Assembly: GCA_012729815.1 (NCBI GenBank)
Contig: JAAYCJ010000349.1
Span: 1 to 33,680, forward strand
Length of the DNA stretch: 33,680 nt
Source of the DNA: Phycisphaerae bacterium
GTDB taxonomy: Bacteria; Planctomycetota; Phycisphaerae; JAAYCJ01
Reading direction: 5' to 3'
Under the pieces are notes generated by a model that had not been told where the DNA came from, searched no databases, and saw only the letters and a program-made list of their open reading frames with translations. The stretch's first letter is position 1, and each line of letters starts with the position of its first letter. This document shows, in pieces, positions 24,825 through 32,982 of this stretch. The translations under genes were made by a program, and so were the position numbers.

Positions 24825-25499
24825 TTACATGGAACTACGGATCGCACTCGTGATCTCGCGGACGTACTCGCGGGCGCAGCGTTCCGCCTCATCGGGCTGA
24901 TGGGCGGCGATGGCCTCGACCATGTCCACAATCCGCCGGTTGTGCTCCGGCTCGTTGGCGATGTGGCTGAGGATCTCACGCTCCAACTCGCAGGACCGCA
25001 CCGCCAAGGGCGAAAGATGGTGCGTCTCCCAGACCTCCCCGAGCAGCGGATTGCCGCAGTTGGCCAAGAGGTACCGCCTAAACTCGCGAGCCGCCTCAAG
25101 CCGGGCGTCACGGTCCGCCGAACCGAAAAGCCCGTACATCCGCTCGGCCAGACGCTTGAGCTCCTCAATCTGCCAGCCGGTCATGTTCCTGGCAGCCAGA
25201 CGCGCCGCCTGACCCTCGATCACCTCGCGCAGCTCGTACCGGCAAAGCACCTCCTCGGGCTTCTGATCCTCGATGTACTCGACGAACCGCCCGCCGTAGG
25301 GCCCGCGGCTCCGCAGCACGCCCTCCGCTTCCAGGCGAACCAACGCCTCGCGAACCGGAACCCGGCCAAGCCCCAACTCGCGACACACCTTCGCCTCGGT
25401 CAGCCGCTCGCCCGGAGCAAACCCACCTGCCCGAAGGTTCTCCCTCAACAGCTCGTACGCTTGATCAGATTTTGATTTTCTAATAGCCACTGCTATCAC
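24825..25499 (-). CDS. GntR family regulator, FadR/FCD subfamily
   Basis: This 224-aa regulator has a GntR winged helix at 12-75 (ERLTEAKVCRELGLGRVPVREALVRLE, here split by the turn at GLGR) and an all-helical FCD sensor domain at about 85-215 (YELREVIEGQAARLAAR, FRRYLLANCGNPLL, HHLSPL, HQPDEAERCAREYV). FCD proteins usually bind small organic acids, with or without metal, and repress neighbouring catabolic genes. It is the first gene of the ten-gene operon. A near-consensus promoter and two TGTATACA palindromes lie just upstream, so autorepression with control of the whole operon is very likely. The M24 gene follows after 12 bases. Confidence 0.9.
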   Translation of the reverse strand: MIAVAIRKSKSDQAYELLRENLRAGGFAPGERLTEAKVCRELGLGRVPVREALVRLEAEGVLRSRGPYGGRFVEYIEDQKPEEVLCRYELREVIEGQAARLAARNMTGWQIEELKRLAERMYGLFGSADRDARLEAAREFRRYLLANCGNPLLGEVWETHHLSPLAVRSCELEREILSHIANEPEHNRRIVDMVEAIAAHQPDEAERCAREYVREITSAIRSSM

Positions 25500-25504
25500 C
25501 GTTC

Positions 25505-25530
25505 TGTATACACTTTATGGTTTGTATACA
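25505..25530. promoter_or_regulatory. Paired TGTATACA operators of the FCD regulator
   Basis: Two perfect 8-bp palindromes TGTATACA occur at 25505-25512 and 25523-25530, 18 bases apart centre to centre, so they lie nearly on the same face of the helix. FadR/FCD regulators commonly bind short GT-N-AC palindromes of this kind. Both copies lie between the -10 box and the regulator start codon, where bound protein would block transcription. Confidence 0.78.
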
Positions 25531-25536
25531 TTCGCG

Positions 25537-25565
25537 ATTATGCGCAACCCGTTTTTTCCTGTCAA
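25537..25565 (-). promoter_or_regulatory. Strong sigma70-like promoter of the ten-gene operon
   Basis: On the minus strand TTGACA (25565-25560) is followed after 17 bases by CATAAT (25542-25537), a match of 11 of 12 to consensus with ideal spacing. The first TGTATACA begins six bases after the -10. The preceding TolB-like gene ends 23 bases before the -35, so this promoter separates the two. Confidence 0.78.
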
Positions 25566-25588
25566 GGCATTTTCAGGCGATCAGCAGG

Positions 25589-26704
25589 TCAGGCGGGTTG
25601 CCAATGCGCCCACATAGCGCCCCAGCCGGCTTGAACGTTCGTGATGACGTCGGTCCGGCCGGTCTCGATGCACAGCACGTGAAGCTGGCGCAGGCCGCTG
25701 CGGGTGGAACCGAATACGAGGCTTCGACCATCGGGTGAAAACCGCGGGTGATAGTTGGCCGCCCCCCTGTCGCAATGGGTCAACCGACGTACCTCGCCGT
25801 CGCAGGTGGCCCGGAATAGCTCAACCCGATCGTCAATCGCCGCGGCGAAGCAGATCGACCGGCCGTCGGGAAACCAGATTGGCGTATCGCTGCTGCCTCC
25901 GTGAAAGTCGTACACGTCGAGGAACTCCACCACGCCGCGATAGCCGTTCCGGTCGGCGATCTTCCGCGGCTCGGTTCCATCCGGACGAACGATCCACGGG
26001 TGGCAGTCGTAATGCTGCCCGCTGACGAAGAGGATCCACTGCCCGTCGGGCGACCATACGGGGCCGAAGTTAAAGGGATTCCCGGTCGCCACGTGCGTCT
26101 TACTCGATCCGTCGGCGCGGGCGATGTAGACCTGGTAGTCCTCGTGATACGCCACTCGCCCGCCGTCGGGCGAGGCGCTGTAGCCGTACGCGAAACCGTT
26201 GGCGGTCTGCGAAAGGTCGCGTTTGTTGCGGCCGTCGATGTCCATCACGAAGGGATGCGAGACGCCGTCGATCAGGGCCGTAAACCCCAGCCGTGATGCG
26301 TCGCCCGGCCAGAAAAACAGCCCGGCATTGTAGTCGCTGACCCGCTCGACCGCGGTCGGACTGGTCAGCCGCCCCGTCGCCAGTTCCAGCAGGTGCATGT
26401 CACAGCGCCACCCTTCGGTCATGCGGAACTCCCGGTGGGCTTCCTCCCACGCGGCGTTCTCCGGACTCTCCCACCCGCAGCCGATCGCCGCGAACCGCCC
26501 GTCCGGCGACCATCCGGCGAACTGCGTCCACGTGTCGCCGTCGCCGATCAGTCCCTCAGCCAACACCGCCCGCCCGGTCCCATTGGCTCGCACCAGGCAC
26601 GCCCGCATGGTCGCCACATTGGCGTGCCGACCGCCGGGAAGGTCGGTGCGGTACTCGGTGTAGCCGATCCACTCGCCCGATGCCGTCGTCCTGCAAGCGC
26701 CCAT
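25589..26704 (-). CDS. TolB-like/WD40-like (PD40) beta-propeller protein
   Basis: The 371-aa protein contains repeated PD40-type motifs with a W/F-S-P-D-G core: AGWSPDGRFAAI, SASPDGGRVAY, VWSPDGQWILF, IWFPDGRSICF and RFSPDGRSLVFGS. The blades are separated by strands that include HPFVMDIDG and PWIVRPDG, giving a six- or seven-bladed propeller similar to TolB and oligogalacturonate lyase. No signal peptide is visible, so it is not a periplasmic TolB. A cytosolic lyase or binding role like that of oligogalacturonate lyases is possible, but no catalytic residues were identified. The ATG at 26704 overlaps the stop of a 21-codon ORF (TGATG). It is transcribed in the same direction as the ten-gene operon but ends before that promoter. 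Confidence 0.72.
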   Translation of the reverse strand: MGACRTTASGEWIGYTEYRTDLPGGRHANVATMRACLVRANGTGRAVLAEGLIGDGDTWTQFAGWSPDGRFAAIGCGWESPENAAWEEAHREFRMTEGWRCDMHLLELATGRLTSPTAVERVSDYNAGLFFWPGDASRLGFTALIDGVSHPFVMDIDGRNKRDLSQTANGFAYGYSASPDGGRVAYHEDYQVYIARADGSSKTHVATGNPFNFGPVWSPDGQWILFVSGQHYDCHPWIVRPDGTEPRKIADRNGYRGVVEFLDVYDFHGGSSDTPIWFPDGRSICFAAAIDDRVELFRATCDGEVRRLTHCDRGAANYHPRFSPDGRSLVFGSTRSGLRQLHVLCIETGRTDVITNVQAGWGAMWAHWQPA

Positions 26705-26769
26705 CAATGGTCCTCGCTATGGAATTCAGAGAGTCTATCGTTGTCTGATTGTCCACTCGTCGTGCTCAT
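26704..26769 (-). CDS. Possible 21-aa leader ORF coupled to the propeller gene
   Basis: An ATG at 26769, with AGGGG ten bases upstream, opens a 21-residue frame (starting MSTTSGQSDN, ending SEDH). Its TGA overlaps the propeller start codon as TGATG. Such coupling could be chance, and the peptide is hydrophilic and without motifs. Further upstream, 26770-26931 shows no convincing gene or promoter. Confidence 0.22.
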   Translation of the reverse strand: MSTTSGQSDNDRLSEFHSEDH

Positions 26770-26931
26770 GAGGATATCGCCCCTTCACCGTCTCACCAGT
26801 CACTGATCTTCCAGTACTGAGGCGGGAATCTAACCGGACATCGTCGCACAGACAAACAAAAAGCATGGAGGACTGGAGCATATGACCAATCAAACGACCT
26901 CGCCATCCGGAAGGCTGCAGGCCACCGTGCC

Positions 26932-27843
26932 TCACCCGAGCAGAAGCGACAGCAGGTCCCAGTTCGAGCCTTTGCGTTTCGCGGCCAGCAGGGGCACCTT
27001 GGTGGTCCAGATAAGCTGTTCGGTGACGCTGCCGAGCAGGACGGTGGCGGCGCTGGTGCCGCGGGTGCCGACCACCACGAGGTCGGCCTTCTCCTCGTCG
27101 GCCGCGTCGAGAATGGCTTTGGCCTCTTCGGACTCGAGTCGCAGAAGGATTCGAAAATCGACCCCGCGCCCGCGGAAGGGCTCGATGAACTCGTCATACG
27201 CCCGCCCGGCGTACTGCCGGAACGCCTCAGCCAGTTCGGCCTCACCCTCGCCCATGACGTACGAGGACGGAATAGGCACGTTGTACGCGTGCAGACAGGT
27301 GATCTCGCGAATCTCCCTGGCCTTGGCAAAGGCCACCGCGACGTCTACCGCGTCGGCTGAGTGATCGGAGAAATCAACCGGCACCAGAATCCGGTCGATC
27401 CGCGGCCGCGACTGTTCCGGAACGATCAGGACCGAGCACGGCGCCTTGCGGGTAACCCGTTCGGGCAGATCGCCCACGCTGGCCTTCCCAGCTTTTCGCC
27501 CGACCACGATCAGGTCAATCTCCTCCTCCCTGGCCGCGCGAAGCACCTCCGTGATGGGCACGCCCTCACGAACGTCCTGGATCACCTCAATCCCATCGGG
27601 ACTTCTGAAACGAGCGGCGACGGCCTCGGCCATCTTCGCCTCAGCGGCCGGACGCGCCGAAGCGATCAGGTTCCGGTACACCTCAGCTTTGGCCAGCGTC
27701 TGATCCGTCCGGATCACGTGCAGGAAGTGCACGCAGCGCGAACCGGCCATCTGGGCCACCAGCGAGGCGTAATGGATCGTCGCCTCGTCCTGCTCGTTGA
27801 GATTCAGAGCCACAAGAAGCTTCTGATATCGATGCATGTTCAT
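26932..27843 (-). CDS. Tandem universal stress protein (two Usp domains)
   Basis: The 303-aa protein contains two Usp domains, about 1-145 and 147-300. Each starts with a strand KLLVALN or RILVPVD, followed by acidic residues. The second has an ATP-binding-like glycine motif, GTRGTSAATVLLGS, close to the G-x2-G-x9-G-S pattern but one residue short. The first has a degenerate version (GRKAGKASVGDLPERV). Nucleotide binding is therefore likely for the second half only. The ATG overlaps the stop of the PsiE-like gene as ATGA, with GAGAGGG upstream, so the two are co-translated. Usp proteins accumulate under starvation, oxidative or energy stress. Confidence 0.9.
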   Translation of the reverse strand: MNMHRYQKLLVALNLNEQDEATIHYASLVAQMAGSRCVHFLHVIRTDQTLAKAEVYRNLIASARPAAEAKMAEAVAARFRSPDGIEVIQDVREGVPITEVLRAAREEEIDLIVVGRKAGKASVGDLPERVTRKAPCSVLIVPEQSRPRIDRILVPVDFSDHSADAVDVAVAFAKAREIREITCLHAYNVPIPSSYVMGEGEAELAEAFRQYAGRAYDEFIEPFRGRGVDFRILLRLESEEAKAILDAADEEKADLVVVGTRGTSAATVLLGSVTEQLIWTTKVPLLAAKRKGSNWDLLSLLLG

Positions 27844-28250
27844 TCCCTCTCAGAACGGTCAGAACTCCCGTTCTCACGGACAATGAAGTAACCGACCGAT
27901 AGTGCGATCACGACCACGCCAATCCCCACCAGGGCCAGCGGGTCGTACTTCCCAGGGTCAAGGATGATTACCTTCCTCGCCAGGGCGATCAGAGCGACCA
28001 GAAAAACGACTTGCACCCGGATCGCACTGGTGAACATATACGTCCTCATCGTCTCCATGAGTTCCAAGCCGATGAGGATGAGCAGGAACAACCCGAATAT
28101 CTCCAAGAGTTCGCCGATCTCCAACAGCATGACCGGCGGTGTGACCATGTCCTTGGCGATCACGTAGGCCAACTCAATGGTGGCCAGCACGACGACCACC
28201 GTCATCATGACCATCAGCGACCAGATGATTGCTCGTTCGACTTTCTTCAT
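27840..28250 (-). CDS. PsiE-like small integral membrane protein
   Basis: This 136-aa protein is predicted to have four membrane helices (about IIWSLMVMMTVVVVLATIEL, LLEIFGLFLLILIGLELM, VQVVFLVALIALA and ALVGIGVVVIALSVGYFIV) and a charged C-terminus. The size and the motif LELMETMRTY are typical of the phosphate-starvation-inducible PsiE family, whose biochemical role is unknown. The ATG at 28250 has GAGGG seven bases upstream and is preferred to the start at 28268. It is the first gene of a two-gene unit with the universal stress protein, sharing an ATGA overlap, so the pair probably responds to the same stress. Confidence 0.78.
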   Translation of the reverse strand: MKKVERAIIWSLMVMMTVVVVLATIELAYVIAKDMVTPPVMLLEIGELLEIFGLFLLILIGLELMETMRTYMFTSAIRVQVVFLVALIALARKVIILDPGKYDPLALVGIGVVVIALSVGYFIVRENGSSDRSERE

Positions 28251-28282
28251 GCCAACCCTCGGTAGCACTCGCCAGTCATGAA

Positions 28283-28311
28283 ATTTTATCAGCGATCTTC
28301 ATGGGAGGCAA
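28283..28311 (-). promoter_or_regulatory. Sigma70-like promoter of the PsiE-Usp unit
   Basis: On the minus strand TTGCCT (28311-28306) is followed after 17 bases by TAAAAT (28288-28283), matching four of six and five of six consensus positions. The PsiE-like ATG lies 32 bases downstream of the -10. The remainder of 28312-28418 shows nothing recognisable. Confidence 0.55.
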
Positions 28312-28418
28312 GGGTTGTCCAACACCAGGAGGATCCTGATGTACGCTGTCCACCGGAGGCCGACGAACCATCCATCCCCGCTTCGACGAGGCTGAGGCGC
28401 TAACAACGACTGACAGAC

Positions 28419-29591
28419 TCAAGGCTTGAGCACCACCTTGATGCAGCCGTCCTCCTTTTCGCGAAACGTCTTGTAGTACCTGGGCGCCTCGTCGAGTGAT
28501 GGGCGGTGCGTGATGACAAACGACGGGTCGATCTGACCCGACTCGATCTTCTCCAGCAACGGCCCAAGATAATGCTGCACGTGCGTCTGCCCCATCCGGA
28601 ACGTCAGCCCCTTATTCATCGCCGCTCCGAACGGAATCTTGTCCAGCAACCCCACGTACACCCCGGGCACCGAGACCGTTCCTCCCTTGCGGCAGCACCA
28701 GATTGCCTCACGCAAGACATTCGGCCGGTCGGTCCCCATGTACAGAGCGGTCTTGACCCGATCGTAGATAGCCCCGATGCTGCCTCCGCCGTGCGCCTCC
28801 GTGCCGACCGCGTCGATGCAGCGGTCGGGCCCGCGGCCGTCGGTCATCTCCATCAGGCGGTCGTACACGTCGTTCTGCGAAAAATCGATGGTCTCCGCCT
28901 GGCCGGCCTCGCGGGCCATTCGCAGTCGTTCTTCGATCCGGTCGATCGCAATCACCCGACCCGCCCCGAGCATCCACGCGCTTTGGATGGCGAACTGCCC
29001 GACCGGGCCGCAGCCCCAGATCGCCACCGTGTCGCCCTCCTCGATCCCGCAATTCTCCGCCGCCATGTAGCCGGTCGGAAATATGTCGGACAGGAAAATC
29101 ACCTGGTCGTCGGTCAGGTCCGACTCGATCTTGATGGGCCCGACGTCGGCGTAGGGAACCCGCAGGTACTCCGCCTGCCCGCCCGCGTACCCGCCGAGCA
29201 TGTGCGAATACCCGTAGATGCCCGCCGGCGACTGGCCCATCATCTTGCGGGCGATTTCGGCGTTCGGATTGGAGTTGTCGCACAGCGAAAAGAGATTCCG
29301 CTGGCAGAAGAAACACCGGCCGCACGAGATGGTGAACGGCACCACCACCCGGTCGCCCTTCTTGAGTTTGGTGACCTCGCGGCCGACCTCGACCACCTCT
29401 CCCATCGCCTCATGCCCGAGTACGTCGCCCTCCTCCATCGTCGGAATGTACCCGTCATACAGATGCAGATCCGATCCGCAGATGGCGGTGGAGGTGACCT
29501 TGATAATCGCGTCGCCCGGGTCCACGATCTTGGGATCCGGAACGTTATCAACGCGCACATCCTCCTTACCGTGCCAAACGAGCGCTTTCAT
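28419..29591 (-). CDS. Zinc-dependent alcohol/formaldehyde dehydrogenase
   Basis: The 390-aa protein belongs to the medium-chain zinc ADH family, close to glutathione-independent formaldehyde dehydrogenase/dismutase. Catalytic-zinc residues are C38 (AICGSDLH), H60-E61 (LGHEAMG) and the Asp in [13 protein letters not shown]. Structural-zinc cysteines are C90, C93, C96 and C104 ([15 protein letters not shown]). The NAD-binding motif is [10 protein letters not shown]. It lacks a secretion signal. The ATG at 29591 follows AAAAGGGGGAA; the longer frame adds 35 atypical residues. It stands alone, with a possible promoter 50 bases upstream, and may detoxify aldehydes released by neighbouring demethylation or C-N bond cleavage, which is only an inference. 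Confidence 0.9.
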   Translation of the reverse strand: MKALVWHGKEDVRVDNVPDPKIVDPGDAIIKVTSTAICGSDLHLYDGYIPTMEEGDVLGHEAMGEVVEVGREVTKLKKGDRVVVPFTISCGRCFFCQRNLFSLCDNSNPNAEIARKMMGQSPAGIYGYSHMLGGYAGGQAEYLRVPYADVGPIKIESDLTDDQVIFLSDIFPTGYMAAENCGIEEGDTVAIWGCGPVGQFAIQSAWMLGAGRVIAIDRIEERLRMAREAGQAETIDFSQNDVYDRLMEMTDGRGPDRCIDAVGTEAHGGGSIGAIYDRVKTALYMGTDRPNVLREAIWCCRKGGTVSVPGVYVGLLDKIPFGAAMNKGLTFRMGQTHVQHYLGPLLEKIESGQIDPSFVITHRPSLDEAPRYYKTFREKEDGCIKVVLKP

Positions 29592-29639
29592 GGCATTCCC
29601 CCTTTTCCAGCAAAGCCCCCGAAGACTACCCCCTTCCAG

Positions 29640-29667
29640 ATTATCGGACCTGACTCCAGCGTGCAAA
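29640..29667 (-). promoter_or_regulatory. Possible promoter of the ADH gene
   Basis: On the minus strand TTTGCA (29667-29662) and GATAAT (29645-29640) are separated by 16 bases. They match four and five of six consensus positions. The ADH ATG is 48 bases downstream. This is moderate evidence only. Confidence 0.35.
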
Positions 29668-29736
29668 TGAATTCGGCAGAGGCGCACCATCAGCACATAA
29701 ACTTATAATAATCCAGTGCTGCACGCCATCGCCAGC

Positions 29737-31464
29737 CTATCCGCCCCAGAAGATCGGAAATCGCCCGTCCATGATGTCCTCGCCGAGACGATGGACGCGC
29801 AAACCGTGAGGATCAAGGAAACCCTGATCCAGCCGTCGCCGAAGCTCATCCGCCCGGCCCAGCCGAGCGATCGTCGGCCACTGATCGATGTTCCCGAAGT
29901 GCAGGGCGACGTCCCAGATGCTCAAGCCGTCGGCCCCGGCCTCCAGTGCCGGCAGCACGTCGCGGACGTGGGCCTCCATCGCCTCATAGACACTGATCAT
30001 GGGGAACACCTTCGCTCCGGCGCTGCGGCACGCGTCGTTGAAATAGTCCATGTCCCAGACCCGCTTCGACTCGCCAAACCCGTACTTGTACGGATAGACC
30101 TCATCGACCAGCCCTTCTCGCACCAGGCGGCGCAGATCGACGGCGTACCGAAGGTTGTCCTCCTCGATGCCCAGCGTGCAGACGCTCAGCTCAAGCCGCC
30201 TGCCGTCGCCGCGCCGGGCCTGCTCCTCGTCGAGCAGCACGCGCAGCTCGCGCATGAACGTGGCGACAATCTCGCGACGAAGATCCTGAATGCGGGAGTC
30301 GACTTCCTCGAGTCGCAGCGGATCCTCGCCATACCGCTGCCGGAAAAGCTCGCAGAACGCCGGTTCGTAAAGCACCATCGGAAAACCCCGATTGAACACG
30401 ATATGCGCCCCGTCGGCCCCAAACGCGATCGCCTCCCGAAGCACGTCCAGCAGATGCCTTCGCACCTCGGGCACCGCCCAGCTCATCCGCGCTACCGGCA
30501 ATCCGTCCTTGTCGCGCAACCGCCACTGCGGATTGTCGCGGTAAAACGGCGATTGAAACACATCCGTATGCGGAGCATAGTAACCCCACAACGCCGGCCG
30601 TATACCGACGTGGACCTTCATGCCGAGATCGTGCGCCCCGTCAATGATCGTCTTGGTCGGGTTGATGCCCTTCTCCGCCAGCGTGCGCACGGAGTGGGCG
30701 AAATGACGCTGTCCCGGCAGCGGAAACACATCGATGCCCTGGGCGAACCACGACCCAACGGCTGAAGGATACGTCACCTGGTCGGCCCCGCCCAGATGCA
30801 GCAGAAGCGTGCCAAAGTCGGTGTCGCGGAAAATCTCGACCTCAGCCAAGACCTCATCGATGGTGGTCGGCCCGCGCAAATCAATGAAGCTGTACCCGTC
30901 ACAACTGGCGGCCAGATTCCGATGTGACCGGTCCTCCCGATCGCGGCGCAGCGCAGCGGCCTCGCCGTCCGTCAGCGGAATGAGCTTGACGAACGCCACG
31001 CCGCAGTGCGGAACGATCCCGCCCGGCTGAGGACCGATTTCGAGAGTCTGTCCCTCCAGGTCCGCGACCCTGTAAAACACCTCGCGGATATTCCAGTACT
31101 GGCTGATCGCCGGCTGAGAGTCGCGCGGCAGTGCGCATCGGTCGCCGGACAAACGCAGCCACGCCCGGCACGCCCCATCGGGCTTGGAGCTGAACAGACC
31201 CACACTGATCGCATGCGGCCCGCGGACCGGCAACGGCACCCGCACCACCGGCGGCTTGGCCTCCGGAACGGCATAGATCATCGTTCCGCTCAATCCGCCC
31301 GCCTCGTAGCTGAACACCCGCCAACGACCGGCCTTGAAACGCTCGCTCCTGGACTCAGCGGGAACGAACGAAGCCATATCGCAAAGAACGACCGCCCGAT
31401 CCGCGTTGCTCCAGGTGTTCGGGTCGCCGGTGATCCAGGGGGCGAGGGTGGCTGGCGTATCCAT
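29737..31464 (-). CDS. Glycosyl-hydrolase-like TIM-barrel protein, family unclear
   Basis: This 575-aa protein has an N-terminal beta-rich region (about 1-190, YAVPEAKPPVVRVPLPV) that may bind sugar. A TIM barrel follows at about 190-560 with strands TLLLHLGGADQ, MKVHVGIRPALWGYYAPH, GADGAHIVFNRGFPM, LELSVCTLG, VDEVYPYKYG and GADGLSIWDVA. The pattern resembles the hypothetical glycosyl hydrolase (GHL) families found in planctomycetes. Candidate acids are present at strand ends (for example Glu in LYEPAF, Glu in VDEVYP and Asp in SIWD), but none can be assigned. There is no signal peptide. AAGGA lies six bases before the ATG. It is divergent from the M64 gene, with a promoter in the shared region. 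Confidence 0.62.
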   Translation of the reverse strand: MDTPATLAPWITGDPNTWSNADRAVVLCDMASFVPAESRSERFKAGRWRVFSYEAGGLSGTMIYAVPEAKPPVVRVPLPVRGPHAISVGLFSSKPDGACRAWLRLSGDRCALPRDSQPAISQYWNIREVFYRVADLEGQTLEIGPQPGGIVPHCGVAFVKLIPLTDGEAAALRRDREDRSHRNLAASCDGYSFIDLRGPTTIDEVLAEVEIFRDTDFGTLLLHLGGADQVTYPSAVGSWFAQGIDVFPLPGQRHFAHSVRTLAEKGINPTKTIIDGAHDLGMKVHVGIRPALWGYYAPHTDVFQSPFYRDNPQWRLRDKDGLPVARMSWAVPEVRRHLLDVLREAIAFGADGAHIVFNRGFPMVLYEPAFCELFRQRYGEDPLRLEEVDSRIQDLRREIVATFMRELRVLLDEEQARRGDGRRLELSVCTLGIEEDNLRYAVDLRRLVREGLVDEVYPYKYGFGESKRVWDMDYFNDACRSAGAKVFPMISVYEAMEAHVRDVLPALEAGADGLSIWDVALHFGNIDQWPTIARLGRADELRRRLDQGFLDPHGLRVHRLGEDIMDGRFPIFWGG

Positions 31465-31510
31465 CGCACGTCCTTCTTCAGAAGATCAGGTTCAGCCGCA
31501 GCGCCGACGG

Positions 31511-31539
31511 ATCATACCGCCACTATGGCGGGCGGTAAA
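31511..31539 (-). promoter_or_regulatory. Promoter with inverted repeat in the spacer, GHL gene
   Basis: On the minus strand TTTACC (31539-31534) and TATGAT (31516-31511) are 17 bases apart. The spacer contains the perfect inverted repeat CCGCC-ACTAT-GGCGG (plus-strand 31517-31531). A protein binding between -35 and -10 would regulate this promoter and perhaps the divergent M64 gene. Confidence 0.45.
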
Positions 31540-31623
31540 GGCCGATTCGCCCACAAAAGTCCACATTGGCCCGTTCAAGCCCCCCTCCCGACAGGTCGAT
31601 GAAGGCGGAAGGAGGGAAAGAAG

Positions 31624-32847
31624 ATGACGCACGATCGCGAAGCGTGGAATCTGCGCCTGGTTCTGACCGGCGCAATCGTCCTGGGTTTCTCCCTGGTCTG
31701 CTCAGCCGGCTATCAGCCCGCCTACACCACCATGGTCGAAAACGGACCCTCGTCCAACCGCATCGACATGGTCTTCATGGGCGACGGCTACCAAGCCAAT
31801 CAGCTCCAGACCTCCTACCCCAGCCACATCAACGCCATGCTCAACCACATGTTCGAGCAAGGCGAAGACCCGTTTCCGCGTTATCGGAACTTCTTCAACG
31901 TCCACCGGATCGACCTGGTCTCCCAGGACTCCGGCGCCGACGTTCCGCCTGAGGGAATCAACGTAACTACCGCCCTGAACGCAAGTTACTACTACGGTGG
32001 GTCGGCTGAGCGCCTGCTCTACATCGACAGCGGCAAAGCCCAAAACGCGATGAGCGCCGCCCTCGCCTCAGCCCCCTTCCAGTCGGAAATGTCGCTGGTC
32101 TCGGTCAACGACAGCCGCTACGGCGGAGGCGGCGGGTCGTTCGCCGTCTACGCCGGCGGCCACCCGCGAGGTCCGGAGATCGCCCTCCACGAGTTGGGCC
32201 ACTCCTTTGCCGGGCTGGCCGACGAATACGGCGGATTCCGCACCGAATACCAGGGCCCCGAACCCCAGCAGGCCAACATCACCCGCTCGGCCAACGGCGA
32301 CAAGTGGGCCCACTGGAAAGGCTACTACGAGCCGGAAATGGGCACGATCGGAGCCTACGAAGGGGCTGGATACTATGACGAGGGGCTCTATCGGCCGTCG
32401 AAGAACTCCAAGATGCGCTCCCTGGGCCGCCCATTCGACGCGGTCGGACGAGAACAAATAATACTCAGTATTTATGGCTTTGTTGACCCCCTCGATGCCT
32501 GGGCCGACAACCGCCAGTCGCTGGTCGATCCTGAGACGCTATGGGTGGATGTGATCGACTCGGAGGTCATCGACGTTGAGTGGATCATCGACGGCCGCTG
32601 CCAGCGGCAAATGGAAGGGGAAGAGGTACTCGACTTGGCCGCCCTCAACCTGGAGCCGGGGCTGCACACCATCACCGCCCACGCCTTCGACGACACGGAG
32701 TGGGTCCGGATCGACCGCGAAGACCTCGAGCAGTCCGTGAGCTGGACCGTGGAGATCTCGGGCCTGGCCAGGGTTCCTGAACCCTCGGTCGTGTCGCTAT
32801 TGCTCCTGGGACTTGTCCCACTGCTGCTTCGACGGCGAATGGCCTAG
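31624..32847 (+). CDS. M64 family metallopeptidase with PEP-CTERM anchor
   Basis: This 407-aa secreted protein has an N-terminal hydrophobic signal (about 10-28, ending VCSAG). The domain of IgA-peptidase-like M64 proteins follows: NRIDMVFMGDGY at 45-56 and the zinc motif HELGHSFAGLADEYGG, with H189, E190 and H193 and the acidic pair D200-E201 beyond. A central beta-sandwich region (DVEWIIDGR, LHTITAHAFDD) precedes the C-terminal sorting signal VPEPSVVSLLLLGL with RRR, a classical PEP-CTERM. It is thus exported, probably cut by an exosortase (not in this window) and fixed at the cell surface. AAGGAGGG lies about seven bases before the ATG. It is transcribed away from the GHL gene and followed by a terminator hairpin. 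Confidence 0.9.
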   Translation: MTHDREAWNLRLVLTGAIVLGFSLVCSAGYQPAYTTMVENGPSSNRIDMVFMGDGYQANQLQTSYPSHINAMLNHMFEQGEDPFPRYRNFFNVHRIDLVSQDSGADVPPEGINVTTALNASYYYGGSAERLLYIDSGKAQNAMSAALASAPFQSEMSLVSVNDSRYGGGGGSFAVYAGGHPRGPEIALHELGHSFAGLADEYGGFRTEYQGPEPQQANITRSANGDKWAHWKGYYEPEMGTIGAYEGAGYYDEGLYRPSKNSKMRSLGRPFDAVGREQIILSIYGFVDPLDAWADNRQSLVDPETLWVDVIDSEVIDVEWIIDGRCQRQMEGEEVLDLAALNLEPGLHTITAHAFDDTEWVRIDREDLEQSVSWTVEISGLARVPEPSVVSLLLLGLVPLLLRRRMA

Positions 32848-32875
32848 AACCACCCCACCACCATATCCTTCCCGA

Positions 32876-32900
32876 AAAACTGGGCTTATCGCCCCGTTTT
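32876..32900 (+). terminator. Hairpin terminator after the M64 gene
   Basis: AAAAC-T-GGGC pairs with GCCC-C-GTTTT around the loop TTATC, with one T/C mismatch. The 3' arm ends in a short T-run. It lies 28 bases after the M64 stop and before the lipoprotein gene. A second small hairpin, CGGGCG/CGCCCG, follows at 32920-32937. Confidence 0.55.
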
Positions 32901-32982
32901 CGCCGAATTCTAACATTATCGGGCGTTGCTCCGCCCGCATCCGACGGCACAGAGGCGCATTCGGCGAGAGGGCGTGATCCAG

